From Bacteroidia bacterium (lineage in GTDB: Bacteria > Bacteroidota > Bacteroidia > Bacteroidales > GCA-2748055), in the NCBI GenBank assembly GCA_030596245.1, contig JAUVKN010000238.1, forward strand, positions 1 to 6,914: DNA of 6,914 nt. The letters are read 5' to 3'. The number at the start of each line of letters is the position of its first letter. Position 1 is the stretch's first letter. A program made the position numbers and the translations under genes. Of the stretch, positions 6,792 to 6,914 are shown one piece after another. The notes beneath the pieces were generated by a model. It was not told the DNA's origin and did not search any database. It saw only the letters and a program-made list of their open reading frames with translations.

Positions 6792-6914
6792 ACTTCTTAA
6801 AGAATAAACTAAAGTAATTATATATCTCAGGATAGTAGTTGAGTTTTTTTCGTCCTGTTGCACTAAAGAACACCTCTGCAACTTTGTGAATACCCAGTAT
6901 CCTGAAAAGCTCTG
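6784..6914 (-). CDS. C-terminal end of a small upstream partner gene (possible antitoxin), runs off right edge
   Basis: An open frame enters from the right edge and gives 42 residues, beginning ELFRILGIHKVAEVFF and ending PEIYNYFSLFFKKYA before a TAA at 6784-6786. The stop overlaps the nucleotidyltransferase start (ATGCATAA), an 8-base overlap typical of co-translated pairs. The residues look like real protein: amphipathic helix (ILGIHKVAEVFF), then KLNYYPEIYNYF. In Bacteroidota, AbiEii-like genes are often preceded by a small gene (for example DUF6922-type) whose C-terminus has a similar LF..G...V.E pattern followed by a KLN..P..YF pattern, so an antitoxin or partner role is plausible. The N-terminal part is not in the window, so the family cannot be fixed. 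Confidence 0.6.
   Translation of the reverse strand, partial: ELFRILGIHKVAEVFFSATGRKKLNYYPEIYNYFSLFFKKYA

Noticed and set aside
6792..6881. 30-residue extension of the nucleotidyltransferase from a TTG at 6881
   Set aside because: This stretch encodes the upstream partner in another frame. The ATG at 6791 overlaps the partner stop, has an AAGAAG just before it, and family homology begins after it.

Overview
The window looks like an accessory, glycan-degrading region of a Bacteroidota genome, quite possibly marine or sediment-dwelling. The evidence is three secreted lipoproteins with short type II signal peptides, weak or absent Shine-Dalgarno sequences, a TAnnTTTG-type promoter element, a formylglycine-type sulfatase next to a GH106-type glycosidase, and a toxin-like nucleotidyltransferase with an overlapping upstream partner. 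This assignment is an inference; no rRNA or other marker gene is present.

Left part (1-4810): two divergent units meet in a short intergenic region (585-686). To the left, on the minus strand, is the N-terminal 194 codons of a DUF2961/GH172 lipoprotein that runs off the window. To the right, on the plus strand, is a tight two-gene operon: an S1-family sulfatase lipoprotein (687-2036), then two bases later a 923-residue GH106-type alpha-L-rhamnosidase lipoprotein (2039-4810). Together they suggest removal of sulfate and of terminal sugars, probably rhamnose plus a furanosidic residue, from a sulfated glycan. No SusC/SusD pair, lyase or regulator is inside the window, so the substrate is only inferred.

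Middle (4811-5063): a 253-base spacer between convergent genes. It holds two short perfect inverted repeats and no convincing gene. The right-hand repeat could be a weak terminator for the minus-strand gene.

Right part (5064-6914), all minus strand: a broken LarA-family (DUF2088, nickel-pincer lactate racemase-like) gene. Its N-terminal half keeps the family's cofactor and catalytic residues, but about 100 codons of the central/C-terminal region are missing and the reading frame shifts at the junction. Upstream of it is a 208-residue AbiEii-like nucleotidyltransferase (6165-6791). Its start codon overlaps by 8 bases the end of another open frame that enters from the right edge, which looks like a two-gene toxin-antitoxin or defence-type operon. 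This end is visibly more AT-rich than the glycosidase genes.

No tRNA, rRNA, CRISPR array or insertion sequence was seen. The points most worth following are the overlapping nucleotidyltransferase pair, the internally deleted larA, and the sulfatase/GH106/GH172 combination.
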